DNA from: Laguncularia racemosa
Lineage: Eukaryota > Streptophyta > Magnoliopsida > Myrtales > Combretaceae
Assembly (NCBI GenBank): GCA_037954665.1
Contig: JBBMOL010000037.1
Location: forward strand, 3,210,501 to 3,274,500
Reading direction: 5' to 3'
DNA: 64,000 nucleotides
Part shown: piece by piece, positions 11,825-23,600 of the stretch
Layout: each line of letters starts with the position of its first letter
Position numbering within the stretch: the first letter of the stretch is position 1
The notes under the pieces: generated by a model
What the model saw: the letters and a program-made list of their open reading frames with translations, nothing else
Told to the model about the DNA's origin: nothing
Database searches by the model: none
Translations under genes and position numbers: made by a program

Positions 11825-12620
11825 AATAAAAATAAATAATGAGAAAAAATAAATAAATATTTTAAAATTAAATAATTAGTTAGGATAATAACACAAATTA
11901 ATAATAGATCATTTTATCACTTAGAAAAATCACTTTTTCAAAATAAATCCAAAATTGGTTTTTCTTAAAATAAATTTTTAGAAAATAAAATAATAAAGCT
12001 TAGGCTTAGATTTTTTCCAAAACCTTGAAAATGATAATAAATGTAAACCAGATATATTTTCACAATTAAAACTTAAACTAATCCACTAATTTTTTTTTTA
12101 TGAAAAGCGAACTATGGCTTGTTTGATCCTGAATAGAGGTACGTGGGCACCCTTATGGGGCAACTCTAAAAAGAAATAAAAAATTATTTTCCAAATTAGT
12201 ATGAGTTGTTTTAATATCCTCTTCCTTAATATGTATCCGAAATAAAACATAATAATGGTGAAAATAAAAATAAAAAAGAAAAGATATCATAATATGGTCC
12301 AAATTTTAGAAGGATAAAGTGGTAGCTTTAGGGTTTTAATAGGTTAGCCCCCGAGTCAAGAATCTTTGATTTTTTTTCTTTCTTCTTTTTCATTTACAAA
12401 AAATAAAAGAAGAGATTTCGTCGACTAGTTATCCAAATTAAAATTAATCTGCTCAATTAGTTCTAATTCAATAATTTTCCCAACCTCGATTAGATGGCAA
12501 CTCCAAATAAATAATGAAAATCGTTAGTTCAAGTCGATGATTTATATTAGATGAGCATAGGATCTAATATAAATCAGATTAGGAATATAAATGAAAAATT
12601 AAAAATTAGACTCGATAGGA

Positions 12621-12638
12621 TGGTGACTCAGTTGGGGA
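12621..12638 (+). promoter_or_regulatory. primer-binding site
   Basis: TGGTGACTCAGTTGGGGA starts three bases after the end of the 5' LTR, the normal place for priming of minus-strand DNA synthesis. It begins with TGG, complementary to a tRNA CCA end. The type resembles sites seen in Tat/Ogre elements; I do not assign the tRNA. Confidence 0.7.
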
Positions 12639-13151
12639 GCTCACAGTAAGCTAGCCATCTAAACCTTCTGAAGTGACATTCTAGATATTTCTTAATTGTT
12701 GCACTGTATGATATTACTGGTACTAACCTTTTCTTTCAAGGAATTTGATGAGATTCAATATTTTTGCTTATCTTTCATTATTATTACGTTTACATGCATG
12801 CAATGGTGTGAGTTGATATGATTAGACCCAAGCCGTCTTAGGACCCTAAGATGGGGGGCCATTGTGTAGGTTCCGGGTGAAGTGATATAATCACTGTTTG
12901 AGGCTGATTAGGCTACCACACCCAATGCTTCGATATGGCCTAAGATCCATTTCTCCGAGAATGCGAGAGGCCATAGAACTTAGGGACCTATTAGAACCTA
13001 CCTATCTACATACATAAAGTCATGGGTTGGCAATTGATTAATGATGTAATTCTTTCATTCTTTTTCGAGAGTTCAGATACATTTACTTGTAACAGAATCA
13101 ATTTTACTTTGTAAAAATTTTCTGTGTAATTAGAAATTTCTGTTGTAATAG
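12639..13151 (+). other. untranslated leader of the Tat/Ogre-type element
   Basis: Lies between the primer site and the first coding remnant. No ORF or other feature seen apart from the element context. Confidence 0.5.
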
Positions 13152-14679
13152 ATGGCCAGTTTCGCAATCGACCGCCTCCTCCACAAGGAAATTTGGGTCT
13201 GCAAACTTCTGGATCCAAAATTGGTACTTGACCACTGGTTCACTTTGTATAACCCTGAGGAACAGACCTTCATCCAGCAACAAATAGGGCCCATCCTATC
13301 ACTAATGAAGATGGAAATCAATTTGCTTCTGATTCGGGCTATCCTCCATCTATGGAAAATCAAGCCCACGGCTTTCTTTATCGGGCTACATGAGATTACG
13401 CCCACTCTGGAAGAATAAACTCAACTTCTGTAGGCCCCATTACTAACTAGCGGGGTATATGTGCCAGATTTTAAGGCTAGGCCGACCAGTATTTTTAGTA
13501 AACTGCTAGGTATTTGTAGGATAGCAATCAACTAGGCACTGGCAAGTTGTAATGGATACTGCCTTCGAATGGACGAATTGGAAGCTTGGTTCATAGCTAG
13601 GAATGATGATGGAAACAGGAAAGATATACTATGCGGGGATTCCAAGAGTTATAAACAGAAAAGGGTTTATGCTTTCATCTAGATAGCATTTGTAACCATA
13701 CTTTTCCCTACCAGGATCTTTCACATCCACTACAGAGTTGCAGAATTAGTTGCCCGATTTCTGGAAGGAAAGTCTTATATCCCGACTCTACTAGCTGAAC
13801 AGATCTGGGACTTGAATTTTGTCAAGAAGAAAGGCCATGGAATCTTCCACTCAAACATTAACCTCATCCTGATCTGGTTTGTGAGCCATCTCAAATGTTT
13901 TGGGTTGAACATGGTCCGGAAATCTCTAGCCTAGCAAGTAGACCTCGTGCATTCTTGTATAGAGAGGATAAAGTTACCTGACAATCTTACCAACCACAGT
14001 TGGGTAAAAGTACTCTAGGCCATTAGTGTCAATGATAACCTTTGGACTATTAGATGGAGTTATTGCAACAAAGTCATCCTAACTTGCAGAAACTTTCAGG
14101 TTGTTCCTTTAATCAGTATCAATGGGTGCACAGGTTATCATCCATACTTGGTGATCCGTCAGTTCAGCACCATCTAAGATATAGTCTACAAGCCATTGCT
14201 GGAACGGATCACATTTGAATACCAGGATCTAAGTCTGGTAGTGGCTGAGAAGATTGCTAAGCTGATGGAGGTCAAAGCCCTATGAGAAGCTCGGATTGAG
14301 AACCCCAACATAGACCTCGGAGACTTAGATGGTGAAGTGGGCAAACATTGAGCCACTAGGAGAGTTCGTGATCCACCAACTATACTAGACAGGAGAAAAG
14401 GTGCACTGAGTCCCGGATGTCACTCAACCCGCACTAAGAAATGTATATGTAGAACTGAAAACCTATATGGAGCAAGTTAAGGCACGGATGGAAGTATACT
14501 TTGAAGCTATAGATTACAAGAAGAACGTTTGAAAGAGTAGGTTTAAAGAGTCTGATAAAAGGAACAAAGCCTTGGAAGCTTAGCTGGAGAAGACCCATGC
14601 TAGAGTCAAAGAACTGGAAGCCATCATCGGCGGGGAACCGGTGCTTACACAACCAAAGAAGAAGAGGACTAGGAACTAG
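13152..14679 (+). pseudogene. ORF1 upstream of gag (DUF7745-like), broken
   Basis: A coding remnant starts near ATG 13,152 with 88 open residues containing the words HWFTLYNPEEQTF and ITPTLEE. These resemble the plant retroelement-associated family I recall as DUF7745, where a W-x-P-x-Y-x-x-F segment precedes TPTIEEY. Further on, VVPLISINGCTGYHPYLVIRQF (near 14,100-14,165) matches the conserved tail of that family. The end is predicted to be coiled coil with a basic finish (QPKKKRTRN) and a stop at 14,677-14,679. Several stops and at least one frameshift interrupt it. Ogre-type elements carry an ORF of unknown role at this place. The family assignment is from memory. Confidence 0.6.
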
Positions 14680-14935
14680 ATTAGCATTGTATTTTTCCTT
14701 TTTCATGTTTTAAGTATCAAACTCCAAGTTTCTAATATTAATAAAAATAAAGTTTTAGTATTATATCGTTAATTAATTGTTGGCCCCTTTTCTTTCTTTC
14801 AAGCATCCGCATGGTATATGCATCAAATTTACATACATACATCAAAACTGAAAAATGCAAATCTAGGTGTCAAAGATAGCTCCAAAATAACTAAACCCTC
14901 CAAGGAGCCTAATCTACACCTGCTCTAAGACTAAA
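14680..14935 (+). other. short spacer between ORF1 and gag
   Basis: AT-rich untranslated stretch between the ORF1 stop and the likely gag start. No further feature. Confidence 0.4.
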
Positions 14936-15725
14936 ATGGCAAACAATGACAACAATAGTGACAATCGCAACAATGCCAACGCTGATAAAGCCTCGGACCC
15001 AAAGATTGTATCGCTAGAATAAACGGTCTAACAACTGGCTACACAAGTCCACCTCTTGCCTAAAAGTATTGGCCTCCTTCACAGCACCCAACCAACTTAG
15101 GAAGAACATTCAGGAGCCAGAAAAGGAAAGGTAATAGAGGGTCAACCTCTAGAGAATGAGGAAATCAATTCTCACCTCAACCTAGCATTCGAGCATGAAC
15201 CGAGAGTCAACCTCGACCCAAACTCGAATGATATAAAAAAGGAAATGGAAGATGGGCAAAAGGAGATGGAGAGAAAGCTTTTCCAACTACTAGTTGACAA
15301 GATAAAGACATTAGAAGGACCTGACAGTTTTAAGCAGGTAGGAATCACCGGTCTACCAGTATATGGGGAAGAGGCTTATCCAGAGAAGTTCAAAACCCTA
15401 AAGTTTGAAAAATATGATAGCATTGGATGCCCTAAGATGCATACAAGGTTGTATGTGCGAAAGATGAGCAAATATGCCCAATATGACCAACTCATGGTCC
15501 AAACCTTCCAAGATAGCCTCACAGGGCCTGCCCTCGTCTGGTATGCACATTTGGACTTCAACTAAGTCAAAACTTGAGAAAAACTCACTTAGGAATTATA
15601 CGACCAATACAAATTCAACATCGAAGTTGCCCCTTCGGTAATAGATTTAGGAAGCCTTTGAAAGAAACATAGTGAATCCTTTAAAGAGTATGCCTAGCGC
15701 TGGAGGGCTCAAGTTACTAGGGTAA

Positions 15726-17774
15726 TGTAAACACCTCATTTTTGCCCTAATGATCAATAATAATCAACAATAATTAATTTCCAATTTTTTCCAATTTTTT
15801 TACATTTTTTTAAATTTAGCAAAAATAGGAAAAATATTCAAAAAATAAAATAAATAGGAAAAATACATCAATTTTGGAAAATAATTGCAGAAATGGCAAT
15901 AAAAAGGGTTAAATAATTTTTACAATTTTTTGAAATTTCAAAAAATAAAAAAAATAAAATCACATTGCATATATGCAAATTGCGAAAATAATAAAATCGC
16001 AAAAGTGGGCTAGCCCAGCTGGTTCGAACCTTGGTCTGGTGTGCGCGTGGGAAGGCTCGGTCAGGGGTTCGAAATGCAGGGGAAGCAGAATCCGGGTTTT
16101 GTAAAATTTTTCTTTGCCTGGGACACTGTCAGCAGCCAATTGGCTGGAGCGAACGCACGCACTAGGCGCGTGATCATCTTCAACCTCTGTCCGAGATCGC
16201 CGGCGAGGAGAAAAATTCGAATTTCGGCCGTTTTGATTCGATTTTTTGCACAAATCCAACAAATCTTCAACGGAATTAAGATAAACATCATCCAATTGGA
16301 ATCAAATGGCAACAAATCAATGGATTTGCACAAATCGGAGATGGGTTTTAACCGCAAGTCCGATTTGCTTCAATCGGTGGAAATCTTAGCTTATCCAGCT
16401 CGATTTCTTGCACCTATAAATAGAGGATGAAGTGGAGAGGCAGAAGCATGGATCAAAAGTGAGGAAAAGAGAGAAAAAAGAGAGAATCGAAGCCTCGCCG
16501 GAGTTCTTTAACCCGCGACCATCGATTAAGCGTCGAGCAGCCCCCAAGAGGCGTTTTTGGAGAAATCCACCGCCACAGTTGAGTTCCCCACCCCCGAAAA
16601 CCCAGGAATCAACACCTCAACCGCTTCGAAAGGCCGCTGGAACGCCGTCAACGAGCATCCCCAACCGCCGTGTCCGATCGACCCGACCCGACCCGCTTCG
16701 ACCTGACTGACTCGACCCGCGCACCAACCCGGATCTAGGTAAGTCAGATTTTCCGATTTTTATTTATTTATCTATTTTATTTATTTCGAATTTATTTATT
16801 TACTTATTTGTTATTTATAATTAAAAAAATAGAAAAATGTTAGAAATTAGATTGTTTTTTTTAGGGTTTGATTTAATATGAATAATAAAAATAAAAATAA
16901 TAATTATAATAATAAATAATAAAAATGTGAAAATCTATAAAGAAAATAATAAAAATGAGAAAAGAATAATAATAAAAATCTAGATTTTAGAATAGGATAA
17001 ATGAAAATTTTTCAATAAAAATATAATAAAAAATATGAAAATTAATAAAAATTATAAAAATTATAAAAAATCAATAAAATTTATAATAGTAGAAATGAGT
17101 TGAAAAGTAGAAAAATGGAATTTTTATCACTTAGAAAAATCATTTTCTTAAATAAATCCAAAATTGGTTTTTCCTTAAAATATCATTTTCAAAAAAATCA
17201 AATTATCAAGCTTAGGCTAAGATTTTTTTTTAGAAAAAATACTAAGATGGTGAAAACATAAACCAAAAGAAGTTTCATAATTAAAAATCACCAATGCATT
17301 AAAGTTTTTTCAAGAAAAGCGAACTACAGCAAGTTTGATCCTGAATAGCAGGTACATAGGCACCCATTTGGGATAACCCTAAAAAGGAATGAAAATCATT
17401 TTCTCATAATAGCTTATTCAAGAATAAAATAAAAAGACAACAAAAATAAATAAAAGACATTTCGGATAAGGTTTAGATTTTAGGAAATTAGGGTGGTAAC
17501 CTTAAGGTTTTAATAGGTTAGCCTCCGAACTCAGAAACTCTGGTTTTCCCTTTCCTCTTTTCACAAAAACGAAAAGAGGAAATCACGCTGACTAGTGGTC
17601 CAAATTAGGATTGATCTGCTCAATTAATCCTAATTCAATTTTTCCCAACTACAGTTGGGTGGTGACTCCAAAACAAAATGAAATTCCTAACTCAAGTCGA
17701 GGATCTACATTAGATGAGTATAGGGTCTAGTATAGATCGGATTAGGAATGGGAAATCAAAAATTAGACTCGATA
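15726..17774 (+). mobile_element. solo LTR inserted in gag
   Basis: A 2049-bp relative of the element's own LTRs opens TGTAAACACC and closes GACTCGATA. It is flanked directly by GGTAA at 15,721-15,725 and 17,775-17,779, the 5-bp duplication of an LTR-element insertion. No internal domain lies between, so it is a solo LTR left by LTR-LTR recombination. It is less like either flanking LTR than they are like each other, so it comes from a different subfamily. It carries its own box A and box B block (16,011-16,022 and 16,066-16,075) and TATA box (16,415-16,423). Confidence 0.92.
16009..16080 (+). other. tRNA-like block with Pol III boxes in solo LTR
   Basis: TAGCCCAGCTGG (16,011-16,022) is a perfect box A match, and GGTTCGAAAT (16,066-16,075) is a near box B match preceded by a G-rich stem side. 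Of the three LTR copies this is the most tRNA-like. Confidence 0.6.
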
Positions 17775-18480
17775 GGTAACAACCTCGATTTCTAAAAAAG
17801 AGTTAACATTCATCTTTGTCAACACTTTGGAGAAGACTTATTTCTCACATCTGGTGGGCCAGGCATCATCCAGTTTCGCAAAGGTAGTGGTAGCAGGGTG
17901 TCGAATCAAGAATACCATTACGTCAGGGAGGCTCCAAACAGTCGACCATCCTAGAGTTGCATCATCTCAAAGGCTCGTGGGAGGTAATAAAGCTAAGGAA
18001 TCTATTGTCAACACGGTTAATTTCAGTAGGGTTGACAAGGTTGGGTCCCGTATGACATTTCAGACCATGAATGCCCTAATCCAACAATCACCAATGAATC
18101 ACACCTAGGTTATCAGGGTCACGAGACAATTCACTCCAATACCGATCCCATTTAGCCAGGTCTTTGCTTGGTTACAAGTAGACAATTTGATTAGCTTTGA
18201 GATTCCCAGTGATCGGTACAAGCTAAGAAATTTTGACTCGAGCCTCAAGTGCGATTATCATACAGGCCAAGAGGGGCATTCCATAGAGAGATTCTGGAGG
18301 ATCTAAAATAAGATTCAAGACTTAATTGATGCCAGAATAGTGCAGTTAGATTTTGTCAATGCACCGGCACCCAATGTCAACACCAACCCATTGCCCAACC
18401 ACAAGCCTCCTGTCAATATGATTATATCCGAAGAGTCGGACTCCAAATCAAAAGAGTCCCAAAAACAGACAAAGGTAACA

Positions 18481-19905
18481 GCATAAAAAAAAAGTCATTC
18501 GCGCTAAGTCTCAGAAAAAACCCCCAAATCACAGATCAAGAAGAGGTGGTTAGCTGGAGATCCAACAGTCGACACCCTAAGCAAATCACATGGGAGGTTC
18601 GAGTATCTAGTGAATTATTCCTTTACCCCAATTGAGTATGGGCCACCTAGTGAATGGAGGCCCAAATTTGAAAAAGAAGATAACCCACCGAAGGAAAAAG
18701 AGGAGTCCGTAAACATGATCAAGTCAGACCCCAAGCCGATAGTCATAAAGTGCCATGATGGATAAGTTACTGAGGTGCAAATCTTAAAGAAGAGATATGT
18801 ATTCAATGTCCCAATACCCTCGGAGAGGTATAAGGTAGCAACATTCAACTATCAGGCCCTCGATCAGGAAAGGTCTCCCATTGTAGGAGGAATCACTCGT
18901 TCTAGGTGGATTTATGACCTTAAGTACAAGACCTTAATTGAAGAGCCTAACACCGTGGTAGAGAAAGAGGAAGAAGACGGGCTCCCTGCATTCACGAAAA
19001 TGATTAAGGCAAGTGAATACAAAATCATGGAACAACTTAATAAAGTTTCAGCCCAGATATCACTTATGGGCTTCCTCACAACATCTGAACCTCATAGGGA
19101 AGCACTCTTCAAAGTACTCAAACAGATCAAGGTACTAGAAGGCATTGCAATAGAGAAATTAAGCCACATGGTAGATTCAATCTTCACCATGGATCAAATA
19201 TGTTTCTCTCCCAAAGAATTGGGAGAAGATGGAGACCAACATACGAAACCACTATTTATAGTGGTAAAATGCAATGACGCAATTGTCTCTAGAGTACTCA
19301 TAGATAACGAATTTTCTCTCAATGTATGCCCTTTGGCCACCTTTAACCTACTGGGGGTCGATGTGAGCAATATCAAGCTAAGCTTGACAGTGATTAGGGC
19401 CTTTGATCGGTCTAAGAGGGAAATGGTAGGGGAAATCACCTTATCAGTGGAGATTGGTCCACAAATGTTCCACATCTCCTTCCAAGTCCTCAATATTCCA
19501 AGGTCTTTCAATCTATTGTTAGGAAGGCTATAGATACACACAACTAGAGCTATACCCTCAAGCCTCCATCAGAAGGTTAAGTTCATGGCAAATGGATAGA
19601 TTATCATCATACTGGGAGAACAGGACTATGCTATATACAAAGAAACCGCTATACCCTATATCGAGGAAGATGGCACTGAAGACTCTGGGCTCCAAATATT
19701 CAATGAAGTGAGCATGGTAACAAGCAAGAAGGGCCATCAGTTCAAGGAAGGACAACAAAGGACGTTTGGACTAAGGTATGTTCCTACACCCCAAGAAGAG
19801 GCACAAGCAAGAGGTTTCAAAAGCAGAAGGAAAGAGAAGCCAAATGATACCCCGATGCATTTTCCACCCCTCCAACAATCTTTCATGCTAGCGACTAACA
19901 TTTAA
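18481..19905 (+). pseudogene. protease region of the Tat/Ogre-type element
   Basis: The open piece 18,775-19,533 (252 residues) contains the Tat-lineage aspartic protease: the word SRVLIDNEFSLNVCP marks the active site, where the family has DNGSS, so the catalytic Gly is replaced by Glu. After it come VIRAFDRSKREMVGEI and LNIPRSFNLLLGRL. The frame then stops at a TAG where the family has the Trp of GRPWIH. The next stretch (19,540-19,905) continues with SSLHQKVKF, and 19,708-19,905 contains FGLRYVPT, as in the family. The enzyme cleaves Gag-Pol in active members. Here it is inactive on two counts. Confidence 0.82.
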
Positions 19906-20114
19906 GAGCTAAGGATGAGCTAAACCGATGTCAGCAATGAGGGCTTAGCCTCTTGCACATCTAATCAACATCTAGCTTTTAACAATTGGTTCTATTATCC
20001 TGTAAATAGCACTAAGTCAACTTAAGGATATGAAACAATTATTAAACAGATTTCCATTGTGATTATGATTCTTTAAATTCAATAAATTGCAGTTAATTTC
20101 TTTTGCTTATATAT

Positions 20115-20142
20115 ATATGTTCTCGCTTCGCTTTCCCCACAG
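20115..20142 (+). other. splice-acceptor-like site between protease and RT
   Basis: A pyrimidine-rich run (TTCTCGCTTCGCTTTCCCCAC) ends in AG at 20,141-20,142, inside the 340-bp non-coding gap between the protease and RT domains. Ogre elements are known to have a spliced intron at this place. A donor-like GTAAGT lies at about 20,181, downstream rather than upstream, and no convincing donor was picked on the 5' side. Confidence 0.4.
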
Positions 20143-20245
20143 ATTCCCTACTGTCGAATGTTAGGGACATTCTGCGTAGGTAAGTAATGAAAACATCGAT
20201 ATCGTTTCCGACACTACTGGGTCAACCATTGGAAGCGATGTCCTT

Positions 20246-21825
20246 GACTACGAAATAATACGAGAAAATTTGCAAAAACATGAACAAAGTAAAATCTCAA
20301 TCGACGAGACGATGGAGATAGTAAATCTAGGAAGCATAGAGGAACCCAAAAACCTCAAGATTGGGGCCAATTTGAGTAACGAGCAAAAGCATGAGATAAC
20401 TGAGCTGTTAATTGAATATGCAGATATATTCGCTTGGTCATATGGCAACATATTAGGACTCGGCTAGTCAATAGTAGTTCATAAACTTCCCACGAGAGAA
20501 GATGTCAAACTTAAAAAACAAAAGTTATAAAGGTTTAAGCCCGACATCTTACTAAAGATTAAAGAGGAAGTAAAAAAACTACTAGAGGTGGGGTTTATTG
20601 AGGTGTTAGACTACCTAGAATGGGTAGCAAATATAGTCCCTGTTCTAAAGAAGAATGGGAAAGTGTGAGTGTGCGTAGACTTCCGAGACTTAAATCAAGC
20701 TACGCCTAAAGACAATTTCCCTCTACCTCATATCGACGTCCTGGTAGATAATACCGCAGGGAATCATCTCTTTTCATTTATTGATGGTTTCTCAGGAAAT
20801 AATCAAATAAAAATGGCTGAAGAAGATAAAACTAAAATAACCTTTATCATAAGATGGGGAACTTTTTGGTACAAAGTTATGCCCTTTGGTTTGAAGAAAG
20901 TCAGGGCAACACATCAGAGAGACATGGTCATGATACTTCATGACATGATACATTGAGAAGTTGAAGTATACGTTGACGATATGATAGCCAAGTTTGAGGG
21001 AGAAGAAAGCCATACGATTATCCTGAGAAGATTATTCAAGCGATTAAGAAAGTTTCAGCTCAAGTTGAATCCTGAAAAGTGTACTTTTTAGGTCACAATA
21101 AGCAAGTTGTTAGGGTTTGTCATAAGTCGAGAAGATATTAAAATCGACCTTGACAAGGTAAAGGCCATATTGGAACTACCCTCTCTACGCACTATTAAGG
21201 AGGTGAGAGGTCTACTAGGAAGATTAAATTATATAGCCCGTTTCATCTCACAACTCACAAACAAATGTAGTCCAATATTCCGTCTACTAAAAAAGAACGT
21301 TATAGTAGAATGGGACAATGAATGTGAGGAAGCATTTAGAACAATCAAAGACTATCTCATAAATCCCTCAGTCTTGATAGTTCCAAAACAAGGAAAGCCC
21401 TTATTCTTGTACCTCATGATACTCTCTGAATCTATGGGGTGCGTTCTGAGGCAAAAAGATGAAGAGGGAAGGGAATATTCCATATACAATCTAAGCAAGA
21501 AGTTTACAGACGGGGAATAGAGGTACTCTAAAATAGAAAGAACTTGTTGTGCTTTGATTTAGGTCATGCATCGATTGAGGCAATACACCCTTTACTATCC
21601 TATTGAGTTGCTGATGAGATATGATCCTCTGAAGTACTTAGCAAAGAAGCCCGTTTTTTTAGGGAGAATCTCCAAATGGCAAATGATCCTATCAGAATTT
21701 GATTTCACCTATATAAATCAAAATTCGATAAAGGGGCAATCTTTAGCTGATCAGTTGGTAAAATACCCAATTGAGGGAGATCACCGAGAATCACAAGCCC
21801 AATCCTTGATGAAAATATATTAACA
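20246..21825 (+). pseudogene. reverse transcriptase and RNase H of the Tat/Ogre-type element
   Basis: Family landmarks occur in order: DIFAWSYGN (near 20,430), IVVHKLP, FIEVLDYLEWVANIVPV, VDFRDLNQATPKDNFPLPHI, FIDGFSGNNQIKM, WGTFWYKVMPFGLK, and the active-site YVDD at 20,969-20,980. They are followed by LGFVISREDI and the connection (VRGLLGRLNYIARFI), then an RNase H-like tail to about 21,815 (ISKWQMILSEFDF). Stops interrupt it at 20,465, 20,530, 20,668, 20,956, 21,090, 21,520 and 21,562 or nearby. The palm Tyr in FSGYNQ is Asn. In active members this domain copies the RNA genome; here it is dead. Confidence 0.88.
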
Positions 21826-22310
21826 GTGGAAGGCGCACTAATAGAAGACTACGGGACAGAACAAAGCCTTAAATGGAAGATGTTCTTTAACGGAGCTGCC
21901 AATATATTTGTTTGTGGGATTGGGGTAGTGCTAATATCACTAGAAGGAACACAATTACCCTTAGCGACGAGACTTACATTTCCATATACTAATAATATCA
22001 CAGAATATGAGGCATGCATCCTTGGTCTTAAAATGACTTATCACATGGAAATTCATGAATTAGAAGTATATGGAGATTCTTCACTCATCATACTACAAAC
22101 ATGAGGGGAATATAAAACCAAAGACCCCAAATTGGTACCATACCATCAACATTTGAAAAAAGCTAATCGGAGAATTCGAAATAGCCACCTTCATATACAT
22201 GTTGATGACTTAAAATCAGTTTGCAGATGCCCTCGCTACGTTAGCATCTATGATTCAGATAACAGGGGGAGCCAAAGTCCAATCACTGAAAATAGAAATT
22301 GAAAATTAGC
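21826..22310 (+). pseudogene. second (archaeal-type) RNase H of the Tat/Ogre-type element
   Basis: The open piece 21,826-22,104 carries WKMFFNGAAN, NNITEYEACILGL and VYGDSSLII, the D-E-D signature blocks of an RNase H fold. It lies after the first RNase H and before integrase. The first catalytic Asp of the FDGA block is Asn here. A duplicated RNase H is a hallmark of the Tat lineage. The frame breaks at 22,104, and the weaker continuation reaches about 22,260. Confidence 0.75.
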
Positions 22311-22402
22311 TAGCATACTGTTTAATAATCGAGAAAGCCCAAGACGATAAGCTTTGGTATTACGATATCAAAACTTTTCTCCAAGAAAGCAAATATTCTG
22401 AA

Positions 22403-23600
22403 ATGACTAGCAAAAATGACCAAAGAACACTCAGAAAGTTAGCAAGTTATTTCTTATTAAATAGGCCTGTGCTTTATAGAAGATCACTTGATACCATATT
22501 ACTAAGATGTGTGGATAAAAAAGAGGCAAGTGAACTGATGAAAGAAGTGCATGAAAGAGTATGTGGACTTTACATGAACGGCTACATACTAGCCCAAAAA
22601 ATCATGAGAATGAGCTACTATTGGTTAACAATGGAATCGAACTGCATCAAATATGTCAAGTGCTGTCACTTGTGTCAAGTTTATGTAAATTGAATAAATG
22701 CCCCACCTAAAGAGCTTCATTTGTTATCTACACCATGACCTTTCCCCATGTGGGGAATTGACATCATTAGGTTAATCACTCCCAAAGTGTCCAATGGTCA
22801 CATATTCATATTGGTGGCCATTGATTACATCATTGAGTGGGTAGAAGCTTCATCATACACCAGTGTCACAAAAGGGGTAATAGTCTGATTCTTAAAGAGG
22901 GACCTAATAGCCTACTATGGAGTTCCTGAATCAATTATCACCGACAATGGCACCAACCTCAACAACAAATTTATGACAAATTTGTGTCAACATTTCCATA
23001 TAAATCACAAAAATTCAACTCCCTACCAACCTCAGATGAATGGGGCAGTGGAAGCAACCAACAAGAACATCAAGAGAATTATTGAGAAAATAATAATGAC
23101 TTACAAAGACTGGCACGATATGCTACCATTTGCCTTCATGGCTTACAAAACCTCAATTTGAACATCTACTGGAGTTACCCCATATTCCCTAGTATATGGA
23201 ACTGAGGCAGTTTTGCCAATTGAAGTCGAAATACCATCCTTTAGGATCTTATCAGAAGCGTCGTTAAATGAGTCAGACTGGTTAAAGAAGAGACTTGATT
23301 AGTTGAATTTGATTGATGAAAAAAGACTCGCTACGTTATGTCACGACCAGTGCTACCAACAAAGAATGGCCCGAGCATTCAATAAGAAAATGAGACCTCG
23401 ATGTTTCAAAGAAGGAGATCTGGTACTAAAGAAAGTTCTCCCAAATGCTTAAGATTCAAGGGGCAAGTTTATCCCAAACTACGAGGATCCAAATATCGTG
23501 AAAAAGGTGTTTATCAGGAGGGGCTTTAATATTAACTTAAATGGATGGTCTAAAATTGAGAGACCCCATTAATATGGATGCTGTTAAGATATACTATCCT
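22403..23600 (+). pseudogene. integrase of the Tat/Ogre-type element
   Basis: The zinc-binding part is at 22,403-22,693 (VHERVCGLYMNG, then CIKYVKCCHLCQ); the second His of the HHCC set is Tyr. The catalytic core follows: GIDIIRL (first Asp), IITDNGTNLNN (second Asp) and NGAVEATNKNIKRI (Glu), so the D-D-E triad is still visible. After it come TPYSLVYGTEAVLPIE and KEGDLVLKK. Stops after the zinc-binding domain, inside the core and in the tail kill the reading. Integrase would join element DNA to host chromosomes. Confidence 0.86.

Larger units (their letters stand above)
10630..12617 (+). repeat. 5' LTR of the Tat/Ogre-type element
   Basis: About 1988 bp, opening TGTAAACACCCC and closing TTAGACTCGATA (the terminal CA has decayed to TA; the 3' LTR still ends GACA). 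It is aligned along its length with 25,246-27,214. It contains a tRNA-like block, a TATA box (11,321-11,329), a CT/GA-rich leader-like zone, and a G homopolymer at about 10,947-10,960. Short open frames inside it (for example 11,316-11,690) are not considered genes. Confidence 0.9.
14936..18480 (+). pseudogene. Gag of the Tat/Ogre-type element, split by a solo LTR
   Basis: A likely start is ATG 14,936 (MANNDNNSDN). The longest open piece is 15,245-15,565. It holds the Tat-type Gag core: FKTLKFEKYDSIGCPKMHT, then VQTFQDSLTGPALVWYAHLD. It continues with SESFKEYA near 15,680, breaks at 15,725, and resumes after the inserted LTR at 17,780 with TLEKTYFSHLVGQASSSF, the next part of the family consensus. 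Removing the insertion and one copy of GGTAA would restore continuity of the Gag similarity. Other stops (for example at about 15,565) show that it was also decaying by point mutation. Gag is the structural particle protein. Confidence 0.8.

Noticed and set aside
16041..16710. Several overlapping open frames, some proline- and arginine-rich
   Set aside because: They fall within the solo LTR. Their length reflects the less AT-rich composition of this part of the LTR, and frames overlap on both strands without any family motif.
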